A stretch of DNA of 64,000 nt from SW10 sp965657795 (GTDB taxonomy: Bacteria; Verrucomicrobiota; Verrucomicrobiia; Verrucomicrobiales; Akkermansiaceae), in the NCBI GenBank assembly GCA_965657795.1, contig CBFHQJ010000002.1, forward strand, positions 1 to 64,000, read 5' to 3'. A program made the position numbers and the translations under genes. Below are positions 18,971 to 28,492 of the stretch, one piece after another. Within the stretch, counting starts at the first letter, position 1. Each line of letters begins with the position of its first letter. The notes below the pieces were generated by a model. That model saw only the letters and a program-made list of their open reading frames with translations, did not search any database and was not told the origin of the DNA.

Positions 18971-20568
18971 TCTTGGCGGATGAGGTCCGCTCGTGGGTTG
19001 GACACCAGGGATTTGACCATCCCTCGAAAGATGAGTTGGTGTATCAGGCAAAACGATCCAATAGCGATGAGGCTTCCAGGAATGAAAATGGTGTCGTCCG
19101 GGTCCATAAGCGCGAAGATGATGAAGGCGGCGTTGCTTCCCATCACCAAAGTGCCGATGACACCAATCACAAGCCAGATTTTGATCGCGAAAGCCCAAGC
19201 TTGTTCCGGGTTTTTGTGAGGAACCCAGTCTTTGATCGCGGTGTGGTTGAAGTGAAGAAAAGAGGCGTGGGTTAGAGCGCATAAGGTGAAGAAAAAAAGA
19301 AGAGCGCAGCTGATGTATGTGGGGGCCAAGAAGGAGTGGAAAAATGGTGAGATGGCGATTGTGAGGCTAATAAAACCCCAACGGAGAATGCCATCCTTTA
19401 GGAGGAGTTTTTCAAGTCGATTATAGGTGATTGGGAGAACCTGAAATGTTGGCGCGAGGCTCTTAGGTGCGATCGCCGTGCCGTGGAGGTAGCGGGCAGA
19501 GGGTGGGAAGAGTAGGTCCTTTGAAATCATGCTCCAAAAGAGAATTAGGAATGGCGCTATTAGCCTGAATGCTTCGATCTGCTTTGGCCACGGCGATTGG
19601 GCGAGCCAACAGGTGGCAAAGAAGAGAGCACTCACTCCAAGCCACCTTTTGATGAAACAATTTTCGTGCCAGCGTAGGGCGCGCAGAAGTCCTTTTTCCC
19701 GGGGTGTCAGGAGTCTCCAGACGATCTTTTCGAAGAGTCCGGATGGTTTGCGAGAAAGAGGTGTCGAGCTGGCTTCAATCAGCTCAATCCCCTCGTCCTC
19801 CCTGTCGTCGAAGTAGGTGGTTCCGGGAATTCGATGTTGATAGTAGCTGGTCCGATCGAGGTCACTGACACCATTCCAGTGTTTTTTTGTAAGGAAGGCA
19901 ATCGTCGATCCAAGAGCTAGAAGTCCGATGAGGATGACCGGTGATTGCAGGGCTAGAAACCAAGGAGTGGCCTCGATGATGATCAGATTGATTTCCCTGA
20001 CCGGTCCAACAATCATCCCGATAAACAGTAGGATGAAGGCGGCGTAAGTTAGATAGGTGAAGATTGTGAAAAATTTCCAAAGGTAGGAAAGAGTGAGGCA
20101 GCCCAAGAGGCTGAGATAGACCGTGGTCCCGTAAATTCCGCCAAGTAAGAAGCCGGAAGGGGAAGCCCCAAAAGCTCCGCTAAGGAAGGCCGGGATTGCT
20201 CCAAGGCACACAATCGAACGAGTTTCAGCTTGGAGGTGTCTCGAGAGGGTTTTATTGGAAAAGGGGAGAAGGTAGGTGACCTCGCTCGCAGATTGTGAAG
20301 ACCACACGTGGATGATTCGCAAGAAAGTCAGGATTGCGACGACCGGTAAAACGACGGAGAGAAAAATGGGACCATCTTCTTCCGCACTCGCAAGAAAGAG
20401 CAGGTGCAATCCAAACAGGGTGGCCAGGGCAAACTTTGATGCGAGTGATGAGAGCGATGAATCTTTCGGGCTTTCGAATGAGCGGCCTGGCTCTGCGTTC
20501 CGCCATTGCTCGGCAGCGGCGCGAATACGCTGGCGAATTTTCGGATGCCGATATTCCCTGAATTTCAT
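18967..20568 (-). CDS. ABC transporter permease, multi-pass membrane protein
   Basis: 533 residues with about ten hydrophobic segments, grouped near 45-100, 120-240 and, after a polar loop of about 75 residues, 325-520. The layout resembles EcsB/ABC-2 type export permeases. Its ATG overlaps the stop of the ATPase gene by four bases, so the two are translationally coupled and certainly partners. Substrate is unknown. A sulfatase lies upstream of the ATPase on the same strand, so the transporter may be co-expressed with it, but nothing ties the substrate to sulfated glycans. Confidence 0.78.
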   Translation of the reverse strand: MKFREYRHPKIRQRIRAAAEQWRNAEPGRSFESPKDSSLSSLASKFALATLFGLHLLFLASAEEDGPIFLSVVLPVVAILTFLRIIHVWSSQSASEVTYLLPFSNKTLSRHLQAETRSIVCLGAIPAFLSGAFGASPSGFLLGGIYGTTVYLSLLGCLTLSYLWKFFTIFTYLTYAAFILLFIGMIVGPVREINLIIIEATPWFLALQSPVILIGLLALGSTIAFLTKKHWNGVSDLDRTSYYQHRIPGTTYFDDREDEGIELIEASSTPLSRKPSGLFEKIVWRLLTPREKGLLRALRWHENCFIKRWLGVSALFFATCWLAQSPWPKQIEAFRLIAPFLILFWSMISKDLLFPPSARYLHGTAIAPKSLAPTFQVLPITYNRLEKLLLKDGILRWGFISLTIAISPFFHSFLAPTYISCALLFFFTLCALTHASFLHFNHTAIKDWVPHKNPEQAWAFAIKIWLVIGVIGTLVMGSNAAFIIFALMDPDDTIFIPGSLIAIGSFCLIHQLIFRGMVKSLVSNPRADLIRQD

Positions 20569-21290
20569 TCGTCCGATTCGGAGAAGATTTCGAGAACTTG
20601 ATCGCCGGATTGAAGCTGTGATGCGAATGCCTCCGGCGATCCGTCAAAGTAGATCAGCGACTTGTGAATCACGAGAATTCGGTCGGCGAATTCCCGGGCA
20701 TAGTGAGCGAGTTGGGTGGTGTAGATTGCCGTCCGTTGATCAGAGACGGCATGGCGGAGAAGCTTTCGCATTTCCCGAATACCCGGGACGTCCATTCCTG
20801 ACGCGAAGGGTTCATCAAAGAGTCCGAGAGGGGCCTTTGAGCTTTCGAAGAGAATAAGCGCGAGTTTGTAGCGTTGGCCTCGCGACAGGAGGGCGGCGGG
20901 GATGTGGGCTTTTTCGATCAGGTCGAATCGCTCAAGCAAGGCGACTGATTCCGCTTCGAGTTTTGCGGCTGATCTTTGATAAAGTGAAAGCCAGATTTCG
21001 ACGTTCTCGAGAACGGTGAGGTCGTCAAAAAGAGTGGGGAAATCAGGCAGGAAAAAGATTTTTTCCCGCTGCTCTTCCGAGAGGCGATCGAGGGAAGAGT
21101 TTTCGATGAGATAGTCACCCTGATTGAGCCCGAGAAGTCCGGAGAGAATCCGCAGGAGAGTGGTCTTTCCCGCGCCGTTGGTGCCAAGGACGGCGATGAG
21201 TTCGCCCCGCTCAATGGTGAGATTAATATCCCGTAAAACGGTGTTCGAACCGAAGCTCTTTTCGGCAGAGGCGAGTTGAGCGAGGGGCAT
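20565..21290 (-). CDS. ABC transporter ATP-binding protein
   Basis: 241 residues with a complete nucleotide-binding domain: Walker A GTNGAGKTT (about residue 36), a Q-loop region, signature LSRGQRYKLAL (C-loop, LSRGQ in place of LSGGQ), Walker B LGLFDEPF, and a late histidine region. It powers the overlapping permease gene. The type is that of single-ATPase exporters. It lies 21 bases downstream of a sulfatase gene. Confidence 0.9.
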   Translation of the reverse strand: MPLAQLASAEKSFGSNTVLRDINLTIERGELIAVLGTNGAGKTTLLRILSGLLGLNQGDYLIENSSLDRLSEEQREKIFFLPDFPTLFDDLTVLENVEIWLSLYQRSAAKLEAESVALLERFDLIEKAHIPAALLSRGQRYKLALILFESSKAPLGLFDEPFASGMDVPGIREMRKLLRHAVSDQRTAIYTTQLAHYAREFADRILVIHKSLIYFDGSPEAFASQLQSGDQVLEIFSESDE

Positions 21291-21311
21291 GGGACCGTTG
21301 TGCCTTGCGTT

Positions 21312-22853
21312 CTAGTCCTTGGTTTGAACGGATCCCCACCAGGTTTTGTTGGGTTGGTAGCCGGGTTTAAGAAAGTTGGCGTGCTGCTGTTCGAGTTGGG
21401 CCTTCTTCTTGGTGTGAAGAGATTTAATCTGAGCGGCTTTTTTTTCAGCATTAAAACGAGGGTCGGGCTTGGGGATTTTGGCACCGACTTCAGTGAGGTG
21501 TGCGGTCAATCTTGCGGAGAGTTTTTTGACAAGGTCAGGATTCTCTGCTGCGAGGTCTTTGGTTTCCCCAATGTCTTCTTTGACGTTGTAGAGTTCTTCA
21601 CGGCCGTCTTCATGATAGCGGATGAGCTTGTAGTTCCCTTCGCGTACGATGCTGGAGGGCTCGCCGCCTTGGTTGCCATAGTGCGGGTAGTGCCAGTAAA
21701 GCACGCGCTCGGAGTGGCCTCCTTTAAGTGCGGGTATGAGTGAGATACCATCGAGATGTTCGTTGGGAAGTTTCTCGAGTCCGGCAAGTTCGAGAAGGGT
21801 GGGGTAAAAGTCGGTGCCGGTGGCGAATTGGCTGGAGGTGGAACCGGGTTTGGTGACGCCGGGAGCGACGATGTAGTAGGGCTGGCGGATGCCGCCTTCC
21901 CATTGCCGACCTTTGCCTCCGCGAAAGGGAAGGCAGGCGGTGGCGAAGGCGTCACCGGAGGAAACACCGCCGTTGTCAGAGGTGAAAATGACGATGGTGT
22001 TTTTGTCGATGCCGAGTTCCTTGAGCTTGTTCATGACGAGGCCGACGGCATTATCCATTGATTCCATCATGCCTCCGTAAATGGGGCAGTCTTGAACCTG
22101 GCGGACGGGAAGGGTGCGGTCGACCTTGAAGCGTTCGGCAGCGAGGCCGGCGGCGGTGGCTTTCTTGCGATATTTTTCCCACAGATGGGGTGAGGTCTGG
22201 ATGGGGCCGTGAACGGAGTAGAATGAGAGGAAAGCGAAGAAGGGCTTCTTTGATTTTTGTTGGCTGATGAAGTTGTTGGTTTCCTTGGCGAGGCGAAGGG
22301 GGAGGGCTTCACTGGCTGGGCCGTCATCGAGCTTGGGGTTGTTAAAGGGGGAAAAATAGCCGCCGCGTGGTGAGCCGGAGTAGTAACCTCCTTTGTTGAC
22401 TTCGAAGCCGTGATCTTCGGGGCCGGAGCCTTCGCCGCCGATGTGCCACTTCCCGGCAAAGAAAGTACGATAACCGCCGGACTTCAGGGCTTCGGCAACG
22501 GTGGTGATTTTGGCGGGAAGGCGTGAGCCATTCTCCGGGGGGAGAATCTTGTCGTTACGCTTCCAGTGCATTCCGGTGGCAGCTCCGATCCAGTCGGTGA
22601 TGCCGATGCGGGCGGGGTATTGTCCGGACATGATGGAGGCCCGGGAGGGCGAGCAGACCTGGCAGGTCGAGTAGCCATTGGTAAAGCGCATGCCGCTTTT
22701 GGCGATGGCATCTATGTGCGGTGTTTCGTGGAAGGTGGAGCCTTCACAGGAGAGGTCCTTGATGCCGAGGTCGTCGGCAAGGATGAAGACAATGTTTGGT
22801 TTTTCTGCCGCGAGGAGCGGAAAGGCGAGAAGAAGTGAGAAGAGGAAACGCAT
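21312..22853 (-). CDS. Secreted type I sulfatase
   Basis: 513 residues. Signal peptide MRFLFSLLLAFPLLAA, then D27-D28 in ILADDLGIKDL, the formylglycine signature CSPSR at Cys67 with SIMSGQYPARIG, GKWHIGGEG, and TSDNGGVSSGD. This is the large arylsulfatase A-like layout. The C-terminus extends into a lysine-rich helical tail (HTKKKAQLEQQHANFLK). It is the first gene of a probable unit with the ABC ATPase and permease that follow. A downstream terminator was not seen in the 21-base gap, which supports cotranscription. Confidence 0.93.
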   Translation of the reverse strand: MRFLFSLLLAFPLLAAEKPNIVFILADDLGIKDLSCEGSTFHETPHIDAIAKSGMRFTNGYSTCQVCSPSRASIMSGQYPARIGITDWIGAATGMHWKRNDKILPPENGSRLPAKITTVAEALKSGGYRTFFAGKWHIGGEGSGPEDHGFEVNKGGYYSGSPRGGYFSPFNNPKLDDGPASEALPLRLAKETNNFISQQKSKKPFFAFLSFYSVHGPIQTSPHLWEKYRKKATAAGLAAERFKVDRTLPVRQVQDCPIYGGMMESMDNAVGLVMNKLKELGIDKNTIVIFTSDNGGVSSGDAFATACLPFRGGKGRQWEGGIRQPYYIVAPGVTKPGSTSSQFATGTDFYPTLLELAGLEKLPNEHLDGISLIPALKGGHSERVLYWHYPHYGNQGGEPSSIVREGNYKLIRYHEDGREELYNVKEDIGETKDLAAENPDLVKKLSARLTAHLTEVGAKIPKPDPRFNAEKKAAQIKSLHTKKKAQLEQQHANFLKPGYQPNKTWWGSVQTKD

Positions 22854-22913
22854 GGAAGAATTGTGCTGGGGTTTGTGGTCAGGGCAAGGTCAAATCGGTC
22901 TTCTCTCTGCGCC

Positions 22914-22949
22914 AAAAAAAAATGCGGGCGATTTTCATCGTCCCGCATT
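22914..22949 (-). terminator. Intrinsic terminator of the PEP-CTERM gene
   Basis: Read on the minus strand, a GC-rich stem (AATGCGGG paired with CCCGCATT, around a 12-13 base loop) is followed by a run of nine T. It lies 26 bases after the stop of the gene ending at 22975 and before the sulfatase gene. Confidence 0.85.
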
Positions 22950-22974
22950 GAGAGTAAGTGGTGTGGAGCTTTCC

Positions 22975-23769
22975 CTAGCGGCGTCGGCGCACGGAGCCGA
23001 GGAGGATTCCGGTCAGGCTGAGGAAGACGGCTGATGGTTCCGGAATGGAGGTCACTTCGTATTGCACTCCGGAGAAGGTGGCTTGTTCTACGCTTGAGCT
23101 GCCGCCAAACAAGAGGCCAACCGAATCGTAAGTGAAGTTGGCGGGAGTGTGGTCACCCTCGACGTATTCTTCGCTAAAAGATCCATCACCTCCGGTGATC
23201 AGGGAAACCACATCGACGGTGGTGGCGCTATGGCGGGTGATTTGCATACTGAAGATAAAAGGAAGGGTGGAGTCCCCATCAAAGGCCCCGGTCCTGGTCG
23301 TGACGCCGTTTAAGTCGACTGCATTTCCTCCGGTGGAAATAAATGCGTTATCGGTGCGGGCCTGAAAAAGATCTCCTGTGCTTCCGATCACATGCATGAG
23401 GCCGGAGCTCCAGTTTAAACCGCTGCTGGCTGCGAGTTGTCCACCGGAGTTAAAGGCTCCAAAGCGAAACTGAGCACTGTTGTTGGTGCCACCGGTCAGG
23501 GTCAGGCTACCGGAAACGGTCAAGGTGTCGCCAATTGCGAGTGTCACTAATTCAGGTGAGCCGGCTGCGCCGAATTGCCCGCCAATCCAGGCTGCTTGAG
23601 CGCTGTTTGGAGTGGTGCCGTCACCAAAAACCGGAGAGTCGGTGTTGGCTCCCGAGATGGGAACCACGGCAGCGTTCGGGTTCAATTCCTTCCAGTCTGC
23701 AACCACGGCAGCTCCGGCCATTTGGGCGACACTAGAGGATGTTAGAAGGAAGAGGGTGATGTTCTTCAT
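22975..23769 (-). CDS. PEP-CTERM sorted surface protein (beta-sandwich)
   Basis: 264 residues: signal peptide, a beta-rich core of about 210 residues (WKELNPNAAVVPI, SGSLTLTGGTNNSAQFRFG, ITRHSATTVDVVSLITGG, LLFGGSSSVEQATFSGV), and a C-terminal sorting signal, PEPSAVF, a hydrophobic stretch and RRRR. Such proteins are processed by exosortase and carried to the surface or matrix. The core is clearly paralogous to the next gene (23808-24779), which replaces the PEP-CTERM tail by another domain. The two genes are 38 bases apart on one strand and an intrinsic terminator follows. Function of the core is unknown. Confidence 0.88.
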   Translation of the reverse strand: MKNITLFLLTSSSVAQMAGAAVVADWKELNPNAAVVPISGANTDSPVFGDGTTPNSAQAAWIGGQFGAAGSPELVTLAIGDTLTVSGSLTLTGGTNNSAQFRFGAFNSGGQLAASSGLNWSSGLMHVIGSTGDLFQARTDNAFISTGGNAVDLNGVTTRTGAFDGDSTLPFIFSMQITRHSATTVDVVSLITGGDGSFSEEYVEGDHTPANFTYDSVGLLFGGSSSVEQATFSGVQYEVTSIPEPSAVFLSLTGILLGSVRRRR

Positions 23770-23807
23770 TTAGTTGTTTCTCTTTACGTTGCCTTGGGAT
23801 GTAAAGG

Positions 23808-24779
23808 CTATTGTGAGGTATTCTCGCGAAGACGATAGTAGACGCGGCCTGGCAGAGGGGCTGCGAAACGGGTGCTGAGGTCATCGACAAAGGTTCCTGT
23901 TCCGGTGATGGAATCATCCAGTTCAATGTTCCAATCGATCAGATCCAGGCTGGTTTCGAGGATGTAAACTTTGTCTTCGGCAAGTTCATAGTCGATCTCC
24001 GGATTCGCGCCATCCAAGCGAACGGAAAGGAGTAGCGGTGTCTCGGAGTCGCTGGTGACCGAATATTCCACATCGGAAAAGACAGCCTGTTCCAGAGCCG
24101 AAGAACCACCAAAGAGAAGGCCAAGCGCGGTGTAGGTGAAGAGCGGGGTCTCAATGTCTTCTTTGACATATTCCTCGCTCAGCACTCCGTCGCCGCCGGT
24201 CAGGAGGGAGATGATATCGATGGTGGTTTCGGAGTTCCGTGTGATCGCCATGGAGAATGTGAAGGGGTCGACAGAATCACCATCAAAGAGTCCGGTGCGG
24301 GTTGTCACCGAGTCAAGGTCGAGGGCATTGCCAGCGGTGCTGATAAAGGGACCGTCGGTTCTTCCCAGCCAGAGGTCTGCCCCGCCGCCGATACCGATGG
24401 AGTGAAGCCAGCCTCCGTTCCAATTGCTGCCGTCATCCTGTGTGAATTTTCCACCGTCATTGACCACAGCGAAGCGAAATTGGTTACTGTTATTGGATCC
24501 TCCGGTGAGAACCAAGGAGCCGGTTACGGTGAGAGTTTCACCGACTGCGAGAGTGACCGAAGCGGGTGACTCGACGGTGCCGAATCTGCCTGCGACCCAG
24601 GCTTGTTGTGCGCTGTTCATGGTGACGCCATCGCCAAAGGTGGGCGAATTGGTATCAGCGTTCTCAATGGGTACGACCGCTACGTTGGGATTAAACTCTT
24701 TCCAGTTGGCGATGGGGTCGGCGAAAAGGGGCGAAACTCCGGCGAGGAATCCTGCCAGTTTTGAAAGTGTCATTTTCAT
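23808..24779 (-). CDS. Secreted beta-sandwich protein, paralogue lacking PEP-CTERM
   Basis: 323 residues. The core (WKEFNPNVAVVPI, TGSLVLTGGSNNSNQFRFA, ITRNSETTIDIISLLTGG, LLFGGSSALEQAVFSDV) matches the downstream paralogue over its whole length. Instead of PEP and a membrane anchor, it ends in a roughly 80-residue tail, YILETSLDLIDWNIELDD to RVYYRLREN, the form found at the C-termini of other exported proteins in this window. This suggests a different route of attachment or secretion. Signal peptide MKMTLSKLAGFLAGVSPLFA. The gene is divergent from the esterase-sulfatase chimera at 24853. Confidence 0.8.
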   Translation of the reverse strand: MKMTLSKLAGFLAGVSPLFADPIANWKEFNPNVAVVPIENADTNSPTFGDGVTMNSAQQAWVAGRFGTVESPASVTLAVGETLTVTGSLVLTGGSNNSNQFRFAVVNDGGKFTQDDGSNWNGGWLHSIGIGGGADLWLGRTDGPFISTAGNALDLDSVTTRTGLFDGDSVDPFTFSMAITRNSETTIDIISLLTGGDGVLSEEYVKEDIETPLFTYTALGLLFGGSSALEQAVFSDVEYSVTSDSETPLLLSVRLDGANPEIDYELAEDKVYILETSLDLIDWNIELDDSITGTGTFVDDLSTRFAAPLPGRVYYRLRENTSQ

Positions 24780-24852
24780 CTCGGTGTTAGATTGTCTGAG
24801 GTCTAGCTTGTAAACAAGGCGTGATTTAGATCGCCCTCAGCCCCAAACTACC

Positions 24853-27800
24853 ATGCGTTTTTTCTCTGCTTTTTCTATCGTCAGCTTTTTCTCGTTTGCC
24901 GTGCTTTCTTCAGCCGAGATCAATGTCGTTCTCGTTGCCGGGCAATCCAATGCGGCAGGTCGCGCCGATGCCGCCGGGTTGACGGCTGATCCTGCCGATG
25001 TCGGAGTGGAGTATTTTTACAATGTGACGGCGGCGGGTGGTGCCGAATTTGATTCCGGGAACGGTTTTGTTTCGCTTGCGACGGTGAATGACTCTTTCGG
25101 TCCTGAGTTCACTCTGGCGCGAACTCTCAAGAATGATCATCTCGTTGATGATCTGGCTATCATTAAGCGAGCCCGTGGCGGCACGAACCTTTTCGAGGAC
25201 TGGTCCCCCGGAGGGTCGATGTATGATCCCTTTATTGCTGATTGCACGACGGCACTGGGCCAGATCATCAACCGTGGGGATACTTTTAACGTTATCGGCC
25301 TGGCGTGGCATCAGGGAGAGCGAGATGGCGTGGTCGGGCGAAGCACGGGCCAGTATCAGGCGGACTTACATGCTTTTCTTGGCAATGTCCGCTCGGATTT
25401 GCACGAGGCCTTTCCAAGTGCTGATTTTGAAAATCTCAAGGTGGCGATTGGTGAGGTCTTTAGTCAGGCAGGGATCAGTCCGGCCCAGCAATCGGTGACT
25501 GAACTGGATGGCGGGGCGCGTTTCGTGGCGACCAGTGATCTTAATCTATTTGATGGGCTCCACTTTGATGCTCCCGGGCAACTTGCGATGGGTGAGCGCA
25601 TGGCGAATACCCTGATTGATCTTCGGGATGGAGTGGCTGATGGTGGCGAGCCCGTGTTGACGACGAGCGCGCTGGCCGGACCCTGGTTCACCGGATCGGC
25701 GAGTGCGACGGCGGGAGTGCCGAGCATTTCGGATCGTAATAGTGACACGTTCACTTGGGGAAGCGGAGCGGCAACGGGTGGAAGTTCGGCTTTGCGCGGG
25801 ATGGTGTGGAGTTACTTTCCGGACCAAGACTTGGAGATCGGGGAATCGCTGACCTTGCGATTCACGGCAAATTACAACGATTACGGCGCGACTCCGGCGG
25901 GCGGAAACGGGATGCGTTTTGGGCTCTATCAATCGAATGGTTCCAAGCTTGAAATGGATCTTGCTAATGCCAACACGTCGGCGGCTTTTGAGCCTTCACG
26001 CGGATATGGGGCAATGTGGGCTCCAGCCTTGAGCGGGACATCGGGCCTTCATGCCCGGAATGCCAATCGGAACAATCCGCTTTCGACGGGTTCCAGCACT
26101 TTGTTGACGAGCGCCGCGAGAGGAGCCGGAGCGACTGCGACGGGAGTTGATTATGCCGGAGAAATGAAAATCGAACGCAATTCGGCGACCCAGGTGACGG
26201 TGAGTAGTCGCTACAACGGGGAGGTCTTGAGTAGTGTGACTTCGGTTATTTCTGCGACCGCGTTTGATTCCGTATTTATCCTAAATACGCCTCAAGCCGG
26301 AGGGGTGAATAGCCTGGAATTGAGTGGGTTTGAAATCGAACACGCAACTGGAGGTGAGGCTTTGCCTGAGCCGATGAGCGTTCGGGTCAGTGAAATTTTT
26401 TACGATGGCGCGGCGCAATTTGTGGAGATCATCAATACCGGGGAGGATGAGGTCGATCTTGCGGGGCTGCGCTTCACACTGGGGATTGTCGTGACCTTGA
26501 CCTCGGGCACTCTCGCTTCGGGCGAGCGGATGGTCGTTTCGACGGGCGATTTTCAAGGCAGCCTCTCTGTTGCGGAAACCCTTCGCCTGGAAGACCGGTA
26601 TCAAAGAGTCGTTGATGAGGTTTCTTATGGGGGCTCCCCGGCATGGCCAGCGGAGGCAGGGCGTTCGCTGACCTTGATCGGGGCCGATGATGCCGGGACG
26701 GATAGTAATGATCCGGCGACCTGGCGGGCGAGTTTTGCCAATGGTGGGAGCCCCGGGGAGGACGATGCAATGACCTTTGCGAGCTGGCTTGCCGGCTTTG
26801 GGATCACGGATGATGGCGAAGGGGTAGATAGCGATGGTGATGGCGATCCTGACTTCCTGGAGTATGCTGCGGGTTCGCTTCCTCTTGATCCAAACTCGCG
26901 GGCCATAACTGGAGTTTCAGACGGGTTCAAATACACCCGCAATCTTGCCGCCGAGGATAGTGAGCTTAGCGTTCAGACTTCGAGCGATCTTCGCCTGTGG
27001 AGTGAAGGCGAGTTGGAGACGACTGCGCAAAATTCTCTCGGTGACGGGCGTCTCGAAATCTCGATGGGCCTATCGGAAGAAGCGAAGCAATTCTATCGGC
27101 TCGCAGCGAAGCCGGGAGGGAGTCGACCGAATGTGCTCTTCATCGCGGTCGATGACCTGCGACCTCAAATCAATGCTTATGGAGAGACCGGGATGATCAC
27201 TCCCAATATGGACCGCCTTGCCCGTGAGGGGCGGCTCTTCAATCGACACTATGTGCAGTGCCCCACTTGTGGTGCCTCGCGCTATGCCATGATGACTTCA
27301 CGTCGCCCGCGGACGGCCGCGGCGACCTCAAACAATGCCTTTAATACGCTCCTTCAGAATACCAACGATCCACAAAATCCGAATTCCCTTCCGCAGGCTT
27401 TCCGCTTTGCCGGATACCGGACGGTGGGGCTCGGGAAGCTGAGTCATGACCCGGATGGGGGCGCGGCCGAGATGCCGAATGCCTGGGATGAATCTTACAT
27501 GACGTCTGGAATTTGGAATGATCCCTGGAGTGCCTTCTTTGCTTATGCGAATGGCGTGACCCGCAATCGTGGCGTTTCTTTACGAACTGAAATCGGATTT
27601 GCAGCTGATGGGGTGACGAGTTTGGAGGACACTGATTATCCTGATGGTTTGATGGCTGAGGAGGCAATTCGTCGGCTTCGCGAATTCAAAGCGAACGATG
27701 AACAATTTTTCTTCGGTTTGGGATTTATCAAGCCACACCTTCCCTTTGCCGCGCCAAAAAAATATTGGGATCTTTATGATCGCGATGCCATCGAAGTGCC

Positions 27801-28485
27801 CGTGCAGACTCTTCCTTCCGGCGTAAATTCCGGGCTGACCCGCTCGGGGAACGGTGAATTCATCGGTAACTATGGTGGCACCAATACGATTGATGAAGCC
27901 GAGGCGAAACTATCGATCCACGGCTACTATGCCTGTGTCAGTTATGTCGATGCCCAGATTGGCAAGGTGCTCGAGGAATTGGATGAGCTTGAACTCACCG
28001 AGGAAACGATTGTCGTCCTGTGGGGCGACCATGGCTGGCACTTGGGTGAGCACACGGTCTGGGGGAAGCACACCACCCTTGAGGAATCGCTCAAGAGCGC
28101 ACTCATTGTCCGGATTCCATATCAAGCCCGTCGTGGAGTCGCCACCGATTGTTTTGCCGAGAGCATCGATATCTATCCGACGCTTTGTGAACTCTGTGGA
28201 GTTTCGATTCCTGAATCAGTTGAGGGGCAAAGCTTTGCGTCGGCGCTTGTCGATCCAACAGCCATTCCGAAGGATTTCGCCCTGGGTCTTTGGCGAAAGA
28301 GTGGAACCGATGGCTACTCGATTCGAACTGATCGTTACCGCCTCGTTCGCTGGGGGAACAATCCGGCTAGCCCCACACAAATCGATCTCTTCGACTACGA
28401 AGCCGATCCCCTTGGGAAGCAGAATGTCGCTGCCTCCAATCCGAATGTGGTTAGCGATTTGCTGAATCGGATTTCTGAACAGTAG
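24853..28485 (+). CDS. Chimeric secreted protein: CE6-like esterase, lamin-tail domain and sulfatase
   Basis: 1210 residues. After the signal peptide, residues about 22-260 are an SGNH/CE6-like acetylesterase: VLVAGQSNAAGR, LAWHQGERDG and DGLHFDAPGQ give Ser, Gly and Asp-His elements. Residues about 270-500 are a beta-sandwich with IERNSATQVTVSSRYNG, resembling the cores of the two preceding genes. Residues about 506-600 look like a lamin-tail domain (EIFYDGAAQFVEIINTGED). Then come DSDGDGDPDFLEYAAG and the common tail (SDLRLWSEGE to KQFYRLAA). From about 757 an iduronate-2-sulfatase-type domain follows: FIAVDDLRPQ, signature CGASR at Cys806, GKLSHDP, DHGWHLGEHTVWGKHTTLEE. One protein could thus remove acetyl and sulfate groups from the same glycan. 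Confidence 0.88.
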   Translation: MRFFSAFSIVSFFSFAVLSSAEINVVLVAGQSNAAGRADAAGLTADPADVGVEYFYNVTAAGGAEFDSGNGFVSLATVNDSFGPEFTLARTLKNDHLVDDLAIIKRARGGTNLFEDWSPGGSMYDPFIADCTTALGQIINRGDTFNVIGLAWHQGERDGVVGRSTGQYQADLHAFLGNVRSDLHEAFPSADFENLKVAIGEVFSQAGISPAQQSVTELDGGARFVATSDLNLFDGLHFDAPGQLAMGERMANTLIDLRDGVADGGEPVLTTSALAGPWFTGSASATAGVPSISDRNSDTFTWGSGAATGGSSALRGMVWSYFPDQDLEIGESLTLRFTANYNDYGATPAGGNGMRFGLYQSNGSKLEMDLANANTSAAFEPSRGYGAMWAPALSGTSGLHARNANRNNPLSTGSSTLLTSAARGAGATATGVDYAGEMKIERNSATQVTVSSRYNGEVLSSVTSVISATAFDSVFILNTPQAGGVNSLELSGFEIEHATGGEALPEPMSVRVSEIFYDGAAQFVEIINTGEDEVDLAGLRFTLGIVVTLTSGTLASGERMVVSTGDFQGSLSVAETLRLEDRYQRVVDEVSYGGSPAWPAEAGRSLTLIGADDAGTDSNDPATWRASFANGGSPGEDDAMTFASWLAGFGITDDGEGVDSDGDGDPDFLEYAAGSLPLDPNSRAITGVSDGFKYTRNLAAEDSELSVQTSSDLRLWSEGELETTAQNSLGDGRLEISMGLSEEAKQFYRLAAKPGGSRPNVLFIAVDDLRPQINAYGETGMITPNMDRLAREGRLFNRHYVQCPTCGASRYAMMTSRRPRTAAATSNNAFNTLLQNTNDPQNPNSLPQAFRFAGYRTVGLGKLSHDPDGGAAEMPNAWDESYMTSGIWNDPWSAFFAYANGVTRNRGVSLRTEIGFAADGVTSLEDTDYPDGLMAEEAIRRLREFKANDEQFFFGLGFIKPHLPFAAPKKYWDLYDRDAIEVPVQTLPSGVNSGLTRSGNGEFIGNYGGTNTIDEAEAKLSIHGYYACVSYVDAQIGKVLEELDELELTEETIVVLWGDHGWHLGEHTVWGKHTTLEESLKSALIVRIPYQARRGVATDCFAESIDIYPTLCELCGVSIPESVEGQSFASALVDPTAIPKDFALGLWRKSGTDGYSIRTDRYRLVRWGNNPASPTQIDLFDYEADPLGKQNVAASNPNVVSDLLNRISEQ

Positions 28486-28492
28486 GGCTGGA

